In this document: piece after piece, positions 33,234-43,781 of the stretch | How positions within the stretch are numbered: the stretch's first letter is position 1 | Layout of the letters: every line of letters starts with the position of its first letter | Assembly (NCBI RefSeq): GCF_036884655.1 | Contig: NC_088344.1 | Location: 36,025,001-36,089,000 of the forward strand | Reading direction: 5' to 3' | Length of the DNA stretch: 64,000 nucleotides | DNA from: Musa acuminata AAA Group | Taxonomy: Eukaryota > Streptophyta > Magnoliopsida > Zingiberales > Musaceae | Translations under genes and position numbers: made by a program | Notes under the pieces: model-generated | The model's input: only the letters and a program-made list of their open reading frames with translations | The model's database searches: none | Told to the model about the DNA's origin: nothing

Positions 33234-34789
33234 TACATAGTGCGTCCAGTATCTCCACTTCGCTTGGTAGATTATTGTTATCAAGAAGCTGACGGAGGCG
33301 GAAAACCGGGGAGATGGCCTCGTCTGCTCGTGCCGGTGCCTCCGTGAGGGCTCGTTCTCCTGCATCGACTGCTCGCGGCGCGGGTGTGCGGGCGACTCCT
33401 CTCCCTCCCCCTTTCCTGCGGTGGTGTCTCCTGCGGGCGAGTCATAGCCGGTCCGTCCTGCTCCAGTGAGGCCTTTCGGGGAAGCATGATGGGGAGGCTT
33501 CCACATCAAGGCCACCTCCGTCGTCGATTCCTTCCTCGCCTGCGAAACCTTCTGCCCCTCTTCCTCCGGCGAAACCCCCGGATCCATACCTTCTGGGGGT
33601 TTCCAAAAATCTGTCTTGGGCACCGGTCATTGCAGGTAAGGCCCCTCCTCTTAGCTCTGGTTTGCTCCTCTACTACCTTTGAGCGTATCCGGTCTTCTTC
33701 GGAAGACAGTGCTACCTTCGCGGAGGATGAACTCAGGGAGTGGCGCAAACCCTGGGACCTCTGTTGATATGAAGATTCAATCCACCTTATTCCTTGGCGT
33801 GCAAACTACCAACCTCTCCTCCAGTCCTTCATCTCCGCCCCTGTGTGGATTCAATTTCCTGGGCTGCCGAACAAGGAGGGCATCACCCGTATTGCTTCCA
33901 TCATCGGGCATCCCCTTAAGATTGATAGGGCTTTTACATTTTAAAGGGGCCGATTCGTTAGCGTCTGTATTGAAATCGATCTCACTTGCCCCCTTAAACA
34001 AGCTGGCAAGCCTCCGGAATAATTTTTCCAGGTTGTGGTCCATGAGAGGATTTTGTCTATGTGCTTCTCCTGTGGTTGTCTAGGTCATGAAAACCCCCGA
34101 ATGTCCTACAGAAAAACATGCCTCGAATCCGTTCCCCATGGGGTTGCAAATTCCTAATGGCATGGCTGAGCAACTCTCTCTCGAGTTGGAAGGCTCAGGC
34201 AGTGCGTTTCAGGGTGGATATAAAGGCGGAGATTTGTGGTCCATGGATCCATGTCCCCTCTTGGCGCCCATCCGGGAGAAGATGGTGGTGGCCCTTCTCC
34301 TCAACGGGTTCTTTTAACTCATGAGGAGCACGTGCCACCCATGACTCATATGGTCTCTGATGGTGAACAGTCATGTGAGGCTTGAGGCACATCCTCTGGC
34401 ATTATCTGCGATGGGCAGGGCTTGAGGTCTACTCTCGAAGTCATTGTTCCACATGGGCTTTGCTTCACTGACGAAGGCAAACAAGTTGTGGTGGAATCGG
34501 ACCCCATGGATGAGATGCTGGACTCGAAAGAGGATGTTTTTGAGATGTTTCCCGAGGATGGTGGTCCTCCTTCGGCGAACCTACAAGCATCATTGAACCC
34601 AATTCGGATGGCGTTGGTTTTACCGTGGATATTGCTAAAGACCTGGTTACTTGGGACTCGTTTCTATCCCTAATTCGTAAAGTGGAATCGGCTCTTGTTA
34701 CCCTAACTTCCATGGTGGCACAACATCCTCCTTTAGAGTAGATGAACTCCTCTGCGGAGGCCCCCTCAGGACCTTTCTCTTCTCCTGAC

Positions 34790-37700
34790 TATCATGGGTA
34801 AATCTATAAACAAGGTGTTTGATGTAATGCTCATATATGTCCATGTCTTTTGGTTTTGTTCATGTCGTACACAGCATATAGAGGGTTTGTAGTAGGTTTG
34901 GTGGTCCCATTATAGTTGGCTTTTGTGGCTGTTTCAGTCTTGTAGACACAAATTCTGTGCAGTCATTGTGTAAAGGCAAAATTGTCCAAAAACAGGTCAT
35001 CCAAGTAGTCAATTTGGGGGTTTTCCAACTCTACAGAGAGGTGCAGAGTGTCAGCCAGCACAACACCCAGGAGCTACCCGAGTGGCACATGGCTGGATGG
35101 GTCTGTGGGGTAATGTCTAGAGCTAGTTCATTGCCTTGTTCCACAACAGTGTTTTGTGGGAACTTGTTGGAACTTTTGGTCGCAGCGGACCATATTAGAC
35201 TCTTTGTCGCACAACCGTTCAGAGCTTGCGAAGTCTATGTTTGTAATTTGTATTGTCTATTAAGTATTTGCTAAAATGATTGCTCGTGGATCCTGAGTTA
35301 AACTTTTCCTCTAACCCATCTTCTCTTTTGCAAGTCCTTAAGGGATCGTAAAAAGTTTCGGGGAGGCTAACCGTAAGGGTGCCGCACGACTTAGGCTAAA
35401 CCAGCTAAGTCAGTGACAGATGGTATCAGAGCAGGACAATCACACTTGGAAACATTTGACACGCAAACGTGGTGGACCTAGTAGGGTTACGTTGAGGGCA
35501 ACTAGCATGCATGATCGTTTGAGGGAAACATGCATAGAGACTTAGGGAAATGAGTCACTTGGAGGAGCGGGTATCCGAGATTAGTATTCAAAGGAATAAG
35601 CAACCTTTCGTGCGAGAGACACCACCAGGACAAGCTAGTTGGGAAGAACACATAGTGCATAAAGGTTGGGATGGTTGAGTTCGAGCTATGGCTCGACGTT
35701 GACAACCAAACTTGACGGTGCTCAAGGCAAGCGGGGCGCTTGGTAACGGATGAGATCGTGCGAGGGATTGGTTGCTCGACGATCGAAAGAGTTATGCAAA
35801 GCTTATAGATGCGGGGGGAATTGCTAACTTGAAGAATTTGGTAATAATGCAAGGGCTTGTATGTGGACGATGGACTATCTGTGGCCATCCCAAGCTGATC
35901 GAAACTCGGTGCTATGGAGCATTGAATCTTTGTCTTTGGCATGGGAAAGATACTTTTGTATGAGACCGAAGTATGTGGCAAGTTCAGTATGCTACTAGGC
36001 CTTGAGTGGTGCAGTAGGGCTGTATTGGTAAAGAGTCGCAATCTAGCAAGTGCGTTTGTGTGAGTAGAACAGTGTATAGTTCGTTTAGCAAGGCAGAGTA
36101 GTCCAAGGGAACGATGGTTTTCGAAACTTTCAGAGGAAAAGATGTGAAGAGAAAAGTTGCTCCAACGGGACAGATATCCAGGAGGGATAAGTCCTCATTC
36201 TCTAGAGGGAGAATCATGTATAATGGACTCCACATGTTGAGGAGGGGTACCTCAAGACAATAACTCCATAAAGCTCAACGGATTGAGCAAGCGACAAGGA
36301 GTCATCATATGATCTCGCCCGAGGTAATGCGATGGTGGACGCATTACGAGATCAAGTGGGGGAGCGACCCAAGGCAACAATTAACGAAAGCACACTAAGA
36401 GTCGATGTGGAGATTGGACTCAACGGAGGGCTGACCTGTGGAATGATGGGCGCGAGAGCCACCATCAACTCAATGCAAACCGAGGAATATAACAACTTGG
36501 GTGGAACTTGATGAAGTGCCCAAGCTGCATGAAGGGAGTCGACATAGAAGATGAGGCATGGAGTGGAGGCACGAAGTTTTTTTTTGACAGAGGTTAAGGA
36601 CATGAACTTTTGTAGAGGCAAGAGTGGGATCATGGTGTTCCATGATTCCCTTATTCTGATGGAGCGGACTCAATCTGCACGATGCGAAAGTCAAAGGAGT
36701 TTTGAGGCACATGCACATAATCTCGGTGAAGTATTTGATGGAGGAACTAAGGAGACTCGCTTGCATTTGTGAAGTTGGGGTCGGAAGGCCTTGACATGAG
36801 GCAAGAGTACACGATGGCGGGTATTCTTGAAGAATATGTTGCAGTGCTGCCCTTCGAGTTGTTGCGAAGGAAGTGGTGCATAACAGAGATTCAGTTAGGG
36901 GGCAGAGGCCTTGGATTCAGATAATGGCACACAAATTTCAATAAAGTCTATGGACTTCGAGAGTTGCTAGGCGACGGACTATCCTACAACTATGCTTCGT
37001 CTGAGTGTGACCCGAGAGCGAGTTGACGAATGTTGATTACCAAAGGAGCGAACACAATCGGAGGTGGCGGAGGCCCTATGATGTGCTGGTAAAGGCTACA
37101 CATGGAGAGATCGTAGTTCGAGTTCATCCCACAAAGATCAAAATCCAATTGGGATGTCACCAGGAGGCAACATGGTGTAGCAGATAATGATGGAATAGTT
37201 CAAGGCAGTAGCAATACGACACATACAGGAAAAGTCCTGTGAGTGACTTGATTATACAGAGGTATGATCGGAGCTATTGGGAGCTCCACTTCGATGAACA
37301 ACACGATGGCAAGAAGGGTTATGGATTCAAGGAGTGAATATCATTGTACCACAAAGGTGGGTCTTCCATGCGTGCATTGAATTTTACATCGGATGAAAGC
37401 CTTGGTCATTAGCATATGGGGGTTGTGTACCACCAAGGAGACTTCCGAGTGCAAGTACCAGTGAGTCCCTTGGGGGGGCGCAGTATGTGAACGTTGTTAT
37501 CACCGAGGAGAAATCCAGAGCTCATATTCATTTAAGAGAGTTCAACAACTCAGAGGACAAGGTCGAGTATGTGAACGTTGTTACTAAGGAAGCAAAGGAG
37601 AATGTTGCTCCAAAGCTCATAGCATGATATTAGAGGTCATGCATGAGAGTTGCAGTCTATCTTTCTATCAACCAAGGGGAACTATTTAGAGAACACAGAG

Positions 37701-39732
37701 GTGATAAAACAGATGGTCGAAAGGGGTGAGGAAGCGACGATGGGTCTAGAGGGACCTAGCTACCCAAAACCAAGCATCAGCTAATGAAGGTGAATTTGGA
37801 GGAGTTCTGTGGTGCTATAGAGGTGGATCTATTGATCACGAAGAAAGAGACGTAGATGTGAGGTGACGAATAGTAAGGCCATGGGCATAGCAGTGGCCAT
37901 AGTATCACAGAGGCGGGACTTTCGTGGAGTCATCAATCCCTTGCTCTCATGGAGGGAGAGCGCTTGGTCATGAAGGGGGTTAAGGAGGCGAAGAATATAA
38001 AGGCAAACTCTAAGTACCATAACAAGGTTGAAGGGCAGAGACTAAGGAACTTCATAAGACCAGTGTCAATAGGCTTCTTATCAAAATAAGCAAAAGTGGG
38101 GGACTTTGAGTTGATGTAAGAATGCTTGACAAAGGAATGAAATAGGCGTGGTGTTGTACTTTTTCTACTTGGAGGTGTAGGCGACATAAATGATGGAGAA
38201 GACAATACAATCCTAGAGGCGATCAAGGCTATTGGAGACTTCTCCAAGTTGGGGCGAACTTTAGCTCTTTTTGGATAAAACTTCTTGTATTCTAGAAGTT
38301 CGATAGCAGTGAGAAGGTGAATTATAGTTGCTAACTCAAGGTAAGAAGTGTAAACATTTAGGTTGCTTCAGAAGTGAGCAGAGCAGGCGAAGGCCAGTAA
38401 TCAGCTCAATGCATAGAGTATAACTCTCGAGGAGGCGGGCAAAGTCAAATAACCTTTGCCTACTAAACTCTTAAGAGAATCGGCGAAATCGAGTACCCCG
38501 GTTCTCTTATTGATCTAGTAGAGGAGCTCTGCACATGTTCAAAGACTCTTCAAAGAAAGTGGAAGACAACAGTTGTCAAATTCTCACCAATGGTGATTGA
38601 TTCTACCAAGAGTAGATTGTCCACTTTATTTTCTAACATAAGGTCAATCAAAAGCGGAAGTGATTGGAGGCAACAACTAAGTGAAAGAGGAATCGATGGG
38701 CAAATCTTGTGGAGGAAAGAACTCAGAAACTTCAAGGTATGCAAGGCGATGCTCGTTAAAGCTCCAATAGGCATCAATCCAGTTTGAACGGTGCGAGATG
38801 TTTGCATGACTAGCGCATAACAAGGAAGGGCTTTTCTTTCGTCTGAAAGATTTATAGAAACCAAAGGATTAACGCAACTCGGTCGATCTCACACCAGAGT
38901 CAGAGTCATTGACGAGTTAAAACAACATGATAAATCAAAGTTCGACTACTCAATAACATCGACATAGAGCAATTGGGAACCAGGAGGCGCATTCCAATTG
39001 GCGTAGAAGATTGAAGATTCAGGAAAGACGAGGAGATGCAGTGTCTATAAAGGCTTTGATAAGGACATTGAAGGAATAAGTGGGAGAGAATGTCACGAAC
39101 AAAGTTGTAAACAGGTGTTTGATGCAATGCTCGTTTATGTTCGTATCTTTTGGTTTTGTTCATGTTGTGTACAGTATGAAGAGGGCTTGTAGTAGGTTTG
39201 GCAGCCCCATTTTAGTTGGCTTTTATGGCCATTTTAGGCTTGTAAATGTAGGTTGCGTGCAGTCATTGTGCAGAGGCAAAACTGCCCAGAAACAAGCCAT
39301 CAAGGCAGCCATTTTGGGGGTTTTCTAGCTTCGCAAAGTGGTGCGGAGTGTCAGCCAACACAGCACCTATATGCTACTCGGCTGGCACACGGCTGGATGG
39401 ACTTTTGGGATACTGTCTAGGGCTGGTTCATTGCATTGTTCCAACAGTGTCATGTGGGCACTTATGGGGACTTTTGGCCGCGGCGGACCACATTAGATCC
39501 TTTGTTGTGCGATCGTTTAGAGCGTGCGAAGTATATGTTTGTAATTTGCATTATCTATCAAGTGTTTGCTGAAATGACCGCTTGTGGTTCCCGAGTTAAA
39601 CGTTTCTTTGAACCCGACTTCTCTTTTGTAGGTCCTTAAGAGACCGTAAGAGGTCTCAGGGAGGTTAACCCTTTGTGGATGGACGTGTAAGGGTGCCGCA
39701 TGACTTAGGCAAAATTAGCTAAGTCTGTGACA
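34790..39732 (+). mobile_element. LTR retrotransposon without recognisable gag-pol, older copy
   Basis: Left LTR 34790-35418 (629 bp) and right LTR 39091-39732 (642 bp) match end to end with many differences. The right LTR starts TGTCACG and ends GTGACA; the left starts with a mutated TATCATG. A primer site, TGGTATCAGAGC at 35421-35432, fits initiator tRNA-Met. A purine tract, AGTGGGAGAGAA, ends at 39090, next to the right LTR. Flanks TGAC/TGGC fit a 4-bp target duplication. The 3.7-kb interior shows no reverse transcriptase, integrase or protease motif that I can read, so it is non-autonomous (LARD-like). It shares interior sequence, inverted, with 44228-47887. It lies inside the LINE. Confidence 0.85.
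35772..35963 (+). CDS. Conserved short ORF inside the older LTR element
   Basis: 63 codons starting MLDDRKSYAKLIDAGGIANL. The younger copy of the family (47529-47332, minus strand) has a 65-codon ORF, MLNDQKSYAKL..., that is alignable along its whole length with roughly two thirds identical residues, including GLVCGRW and GHPKxIETR. I recognise no protein family. The ORF could be a degraded gag remnant kept open by chance or a real small protein. Confidence 0.35.
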   Translation: MLDDRKSYAKLIDAGGIANLKNLVIMQGLVCGRWTICGHPKLIETRCYGALNLCLWHGKDTFV

Positions 39733-40501
39733 TGGCGTCAGGGTTTCCGGTAGGATGGTTGGAGATATTAAATTGTAGGCGGTCGAGAGCTTGCTTAAGG
39801 GCATGCGACAATGATTTAGGAAGCCTCGCATCTCCCCTAGCTTCGCCTCCCCTTGTGCTGTTCCACCTCCACATGGAGTCTCCTTAACCTTTTTTCTGTT
39901 AAAAATGATGTTTCTAAATTAGAATTGCCGCTATGCTAACTGTAGAAGGGTTACGGATTTCTTTACAGTTGTAAAAGTAAAACACAAACCTGATGTGGTC
40001 TTATTGTAGGAAACGCACATAGGGAAGGAAGATGTTTGCAAGTCCAGGTGATATCGTCCCACCCTTAATGTATACATGCTTACTGCAATTGGATTTCTCT
40101 TTTCCTTGGCTTTTGTCGGGAGTTTATGCTAGTAATAATATTGTTATTAGGAAGGATTTCTTTGATGGTATGACCTTTATGAATTTTGATAACATCCCTT
40201 GGGCTTTAATTGTATTCTCGAGTCTTTTAAGAAGTATGGTGGTTTTTCTTTTAGACTTAATGTCGTCATTAGAGCATTTCGGAATTTAGTTTCCGCTATT
40301 GGTTTATATGACCTTGGATGTGGGGCTGTTAATTTTACCTAGTCTACTGAGAGGAAGGGCTTAGCCAGGGCTATTAATTTTTCCTCGTCTTTAAGAGAAA
40401 ATTTTGGTGCTTGAAAATAAAGAGTCCAGCTTAGAACTAAGGTTGAAAGCACCAAGCTGATCTGTCTTCAAACCCATTTCCAAGCTATCACTAGACAAAT
40501 T

Positions 40502-40735
40502 TGTTATAACCCGAACCTGATGGGCTAATTGGCTTATCAACTTTGTTGAACCTAAATCACTGGCCAAAATGCTTAAGCTGAAGTTGATAGTAGTATACCC
40601 ATCAAATCCTTATAAGTCAATCTTAGTTTTGTCCACTTCCAATGTGGGACTAATCGGGGTTTCACAATCCCCCCACTCAAGGGCTTGATGTCCTCGTCAA
40701 TGCCCAACATAATCCAAATCAAACCAAGCTACCAT
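40502..40735 (-). mobile_element. Truncated TRIM-like copy inside the LINE
   Basis: On the minus strand this shows the same terminal repeat as 17390-17880 (AAGATTGACTTATAAGG, CTTCAGCTTAAGCATTTTGG, GATTTAGGTTCAAC, AGCCCATCAG). Internal sequence GGTTTGAT...TATGTTGGGC...CAAGCCCTT matches 17640-17710. It sits where the LINE reverse transcriptase should be. Confidence 0.6.
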
Positions 40736-40739
40736 TCAA

Positions 40740-40961
40740 TTGGGCATGACAAAACTCTTTATAGAGACTGATGCTAAACAGATTATAAATGTTTTGAAGG
40801 AGGAAGATCCTTCTCCTTGGTTTTTGACTAATCCTATTAGGGATCTTTTTGTTGTCCTCCTTTTTTTAGAGTGGAGGGTAGATCATATCCTTAGAGAGGG
40901 CGATAGGTGTGACTATCAGCTAGCTAGTTATAGCAAGAAATTTATGACTGATCATGTTTGA
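40740..40961 (+). pseudogene. RNase H-like domain fragment of the LINE
   Basis: An open stretch of 73 codons containing KLFIETDAKQIINVLKEED and WRVDHILREGDRCDYQLAS. These match the C-terminal RNase H-like (RVT_3) domain common in plant LINEs and their relatives. The upstream part of ORF2 is missing, so this is a relic. Confidence 0.7.
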
Positions 40962-41074
40962 ATTTCACATTGGCATCCAAAGCTTAGTCTCATTTTGTGC
41001 TTAGATGAGTAAGATATAGCTTGTAATAAGCTTTTAAAGTAATATATAACTATCTTTTAAAAAAAAATACATAG

Positions 41075-41441
41075 GGGCATGATAGTATTATCTTATGGTC
41101 GAACGAGAGAGGCACAATCGCCCTGCTGAGGCAAAGCATCACATCGCCCTCAAGTCACCATAGTTGGCCACCTCGATCCATTTTGTCCTCACAGTGACGT
41201 CGATCCTTGTTGTCTTTGTCTCGCCCTGTGATGTTGTCTCCACTTCTTTGTCTGCCCTCGAGAAGCTCACCGCTAATCAACTCCCTCCATCACCCCTTCG
41301 TTTGCAATCACCAGCACCACATGCATCCACTCCCAACACACTTGTGCTGCCCTTGCCCCTTGTTGTGCTCATTATAAACCTCGATAAACTCATACACCAT
41401 TGTGTCTCCTCCATTAGCAAAACCCAGCACCATCGCCACGT
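41075..41441. other. Spacer between LINE and solo LTR
   Basis: GC-richer, CCA/CTC-rich sequence. A 101-codon ORF starting 41164 runs through it into the solo LTR; its composition (Pro/Leu/Ser-rich) matches no family I know. Likely remnant DNA. Confidence 0.35.
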
Positions 41442-41892
41442 TGTCACGGACTTAACTGGTTTTGCCTAAGTCATGCGGCACCCTTGCGTGTCCGTCCGCA
41501 AAGGGTCAGCATCCCCGAAATCTCTTAGGGTCTTTTTAAGGACCTACCAAAAAGAGACAGTTTAGAGAAAACGTTTTACTCGGGATTCATAAGCAGCCAT
41601 TTCAGCAAATACTTTATAGGTAATGCAAATTATAAACATGGACTTCGTAAGCTTTGAACAATAGTACAACAAAGGGTTTAAGATGGTCCATCACAGATCG
41701 AAATCCCCACAATTGCCCATATAACACAACCTTCTTTTACAAGTTTAAAACGGTCATCAAAGCCAACCAAAATGAGGTTGCCAAACTTACTGTTAACCCT
41801 CTATATACTATACAAAACATGAACAAAATCGAAAGACACAGACATACATGAGCATTACATTGAATACCTTATTTATAGCTTTATCTGTGACA
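41442..41892 (-). mobile_element. Solo LTR of the same LTR family
   Basis: A 451-bp stretch from TGTCACGGACTTAACTGG to TATCTGTGACA matches the LTRs at 43782-44227 and 47888-48333 throughout, with many differences, and has no interior. The 4 bp on the two sides are ACGT and ATGT, consistent with one target duplication and a CpG-type C to T change. Orientation is minus. Confidence 0.8.
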
Positions 41893-41962
41893 ATGTGCTC
41901 CACCCTTTGTCACTCGACTAGTGACACAACCCTATATGATAGGTAGGGGAGAGTCCCTCATA

Positions 41963-42567
41963 TCCTCGGATCTCTACGTCGACGACCAATATTCCGACAA
42001 TCATATCATCGGTGACACAATCGGATGGTACGAGGTATTCGATCAACTTTAGCTTAAGCATTTTGACTAGTGATTTAGGTCAAATGAAGTTGATGGGCTA
42101 GTTAGCTTATTAGGCTAGGGTCGTGACATTTGATATCAGATCCGACATAGTATTTGAGTATGGTGAGGGGGCCTGAGTAGGAAAGGGCTACCGTAAATGG
42201 AGTCGAAAGACTCGTCACGACATAGAGCGACCAATGAGCTATGCTTCACATGCACTATAATAGAGTTTGATCAGAGGGAGAAAAAAAAACACTCAGAAGA
42301 GACGTCTTTGTTTATCTTTAGTCAATCAAGAAATATTTTAGTTTATCCTTAAATGAACCGGATCATGTGAAGATAATTAAATGAACTAGATCACATAAAC
42401 AAATTAGTTGAGCATATAATGATGCATGTATGAAATACTCGGTCAAATAAATAGTGATTGTTTCTTGTCCCTTGTCCCTCTAGTCCTCGTATCTCCATGT
42501 CGGGGGCCAAGATTCTGACGATCACATGGTTGGTATCGCGATTGGATGGGTACGAGGAATTTGATAC
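41963..42567. repeat. Direct repeat pair (~85 bp) around a TRIM piece
   Basis: 41963-42050 (CCTCGGATCTCTACGTCG to GGTACGAGGTATTCGATC) is repeated with changes at 42483-42567 (CCTCGTATCTCCATGTCGGG to GGGTACGAGGAATTTGATAC). The 430 bp between include a TRIM-like segment at 42035-42270 with the words TTTAGCTTAAGCATTTTGAC and GATATCAGATCC. Not coding as far as I can read. Confidence 0.55.
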
Positions 42568-42748
42568 CTTATCATTGGCGCACTTGACGACGAGGCCCCC
42601 AATCTTGACCCAGTGGAGCTCGATCCGCTACCAACGAGCGGGAGCAAGCTTCTTTAACTACAAGTCCATGCGTTCCATTTTTCTTCACAGAAACCCTTCT
42701 CTTCCTGACTTATTAAAGAATTTTAGAGGAAGACGAATCCCTAACTTG

Positions 42749-42785
42749 ATGAAGGATGAAATCGGAAGAGGAGACAAGGGGAGGA
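42749..42785 (+). pseudogene. Detached 5' piece of ATG6b exon 1
   Basis: The ATG at 42749 opens MKDEIGRGDKGR, matching [12 protein letters not shown] of ATG6a (23410). The preceding GGAAGACGAATCC also matches the leader of copy a. After 42785 the sequence becomes inserted DNA, which gives a stop at once. The exon resumes at 49939. This identifies 42749-42785 as the original start of ATG6b. Confidence 0.85.
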
Positions 42786-43781
42786 TGTTATGACGTAAGA
42801 TTTTTTTCTTACCTTAAAGCAAATAACCATAATTAATGTGTTTCCTTATTTTAATGATTAATAACCTTATTTGTATTATATGATTGAAGAAATGATTAAA
42901 ATTGATTTCCTTCGAGTAAAAAATAATTAGTGATTTAGTCAATTAATTAATTAATTAACTAATCTAAAAATTATTAGTTATATCTATTTCTTAATGAGTG
43001 ATTTGACTTTTATGTAATAATTATTTCAAATTCTAGTTTTGTATGTGAACCATAAGAAATAAATGTTACAATTATGTCTTTTTGTGTAAAAGTAAAATAA
43101 AAATAAATTAAAAATAAAAATTAAATCATTACTTATCTTTTCAGAGGACTCATCTTCTCCTATATAAAGAGGGTTCCCTCTCTTTCATTCCTCGTCGAGC
43201 TTGACAGCGAGAGGATTAAGGAAAGGATCCCTAAGGAGAGGTAGGATCCTCTATTATTTTCTTATAAGTTTTAATTTATATTTTGAAATATTTGATATTA
43301 AAATTATTATAATTTTTATGATGCATATTTTCGATGTTAAAATAATTATGATGGAATTTCATTTTAATAATGCTTGACTTATAATTGTCTTTTAGTTTAA
43401 ATGAATTTTAAGATTGATTCTATTGTTGAAATTCTTATTTTTAGATTAAAATAATAGTTCTAATTCATTTCATTTGACATATCTTTGTTTCATGGATTTA
43501 TGTGTGAATTTTCATTATTTAATTAGTTTTGAATTTGGGATCATAAATTTATTAGATTATTTAATTCATAAAAATAGATTTAGAAATCTATTTTAATGAA
43601 ATAATTTTGAAAGTTTAATGAACTATTTATTTTGATAATTTGTTTACCTTTAATTGTCATTATGTAACATTTTATAGTATTTCTGAAAAAAAAAAAAGAA
43701 TTAAAATCTAATAAAAGGGGTCAAACTTGAGTATGATCTATGTCAAGTTAATAGGCCAGATTGGATCATCCTTGCCCATGT

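Larger units (their letters stand above)
33241..41067 (+). mobile_element. LINE (non-LTR retrotransposon), broken and split by other elements
   Basis: The flanking 7-bp duplication TACATAG (33234-33240 and 41068-41074) and the terminal A-run (41060-41067) define the ends. The left part, to 34789, holds a degenerate ORF1: the DUF4283-like APVWIQFPGLPNKEGI segment is readable near 33830-33890, and a CCHC-type knuckle (CFSCGCLGH) near 34060 has a frameshift before the last Cys. The right part, from 39733, resembles an ORF2 endonuclease (ETHIGKEDV around 40010) and an RNase H-like domain at 40740-40961. The reverse transcriptase is missing, and its place holds a TRIM piece. An LTR element (34790-39732) is inserted after ORF1. 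No intact ORF remains, so the copy is dead. Confidence 0.8.

Noticed and set aside
33201..33767. Several overlapping GC-rich ORFs on both strands
   Set aside because: They are frame shadows of the degenerate Pro/Ser-rich start of the LINE ORF1.
42458..42793. 111-codon ORF running into the ATG6b start fragment
   Set aside because: Its last codons are the first codons of ATG6b followed by transposon sequence; the upstream part matches nothing and includes a repeat pair.
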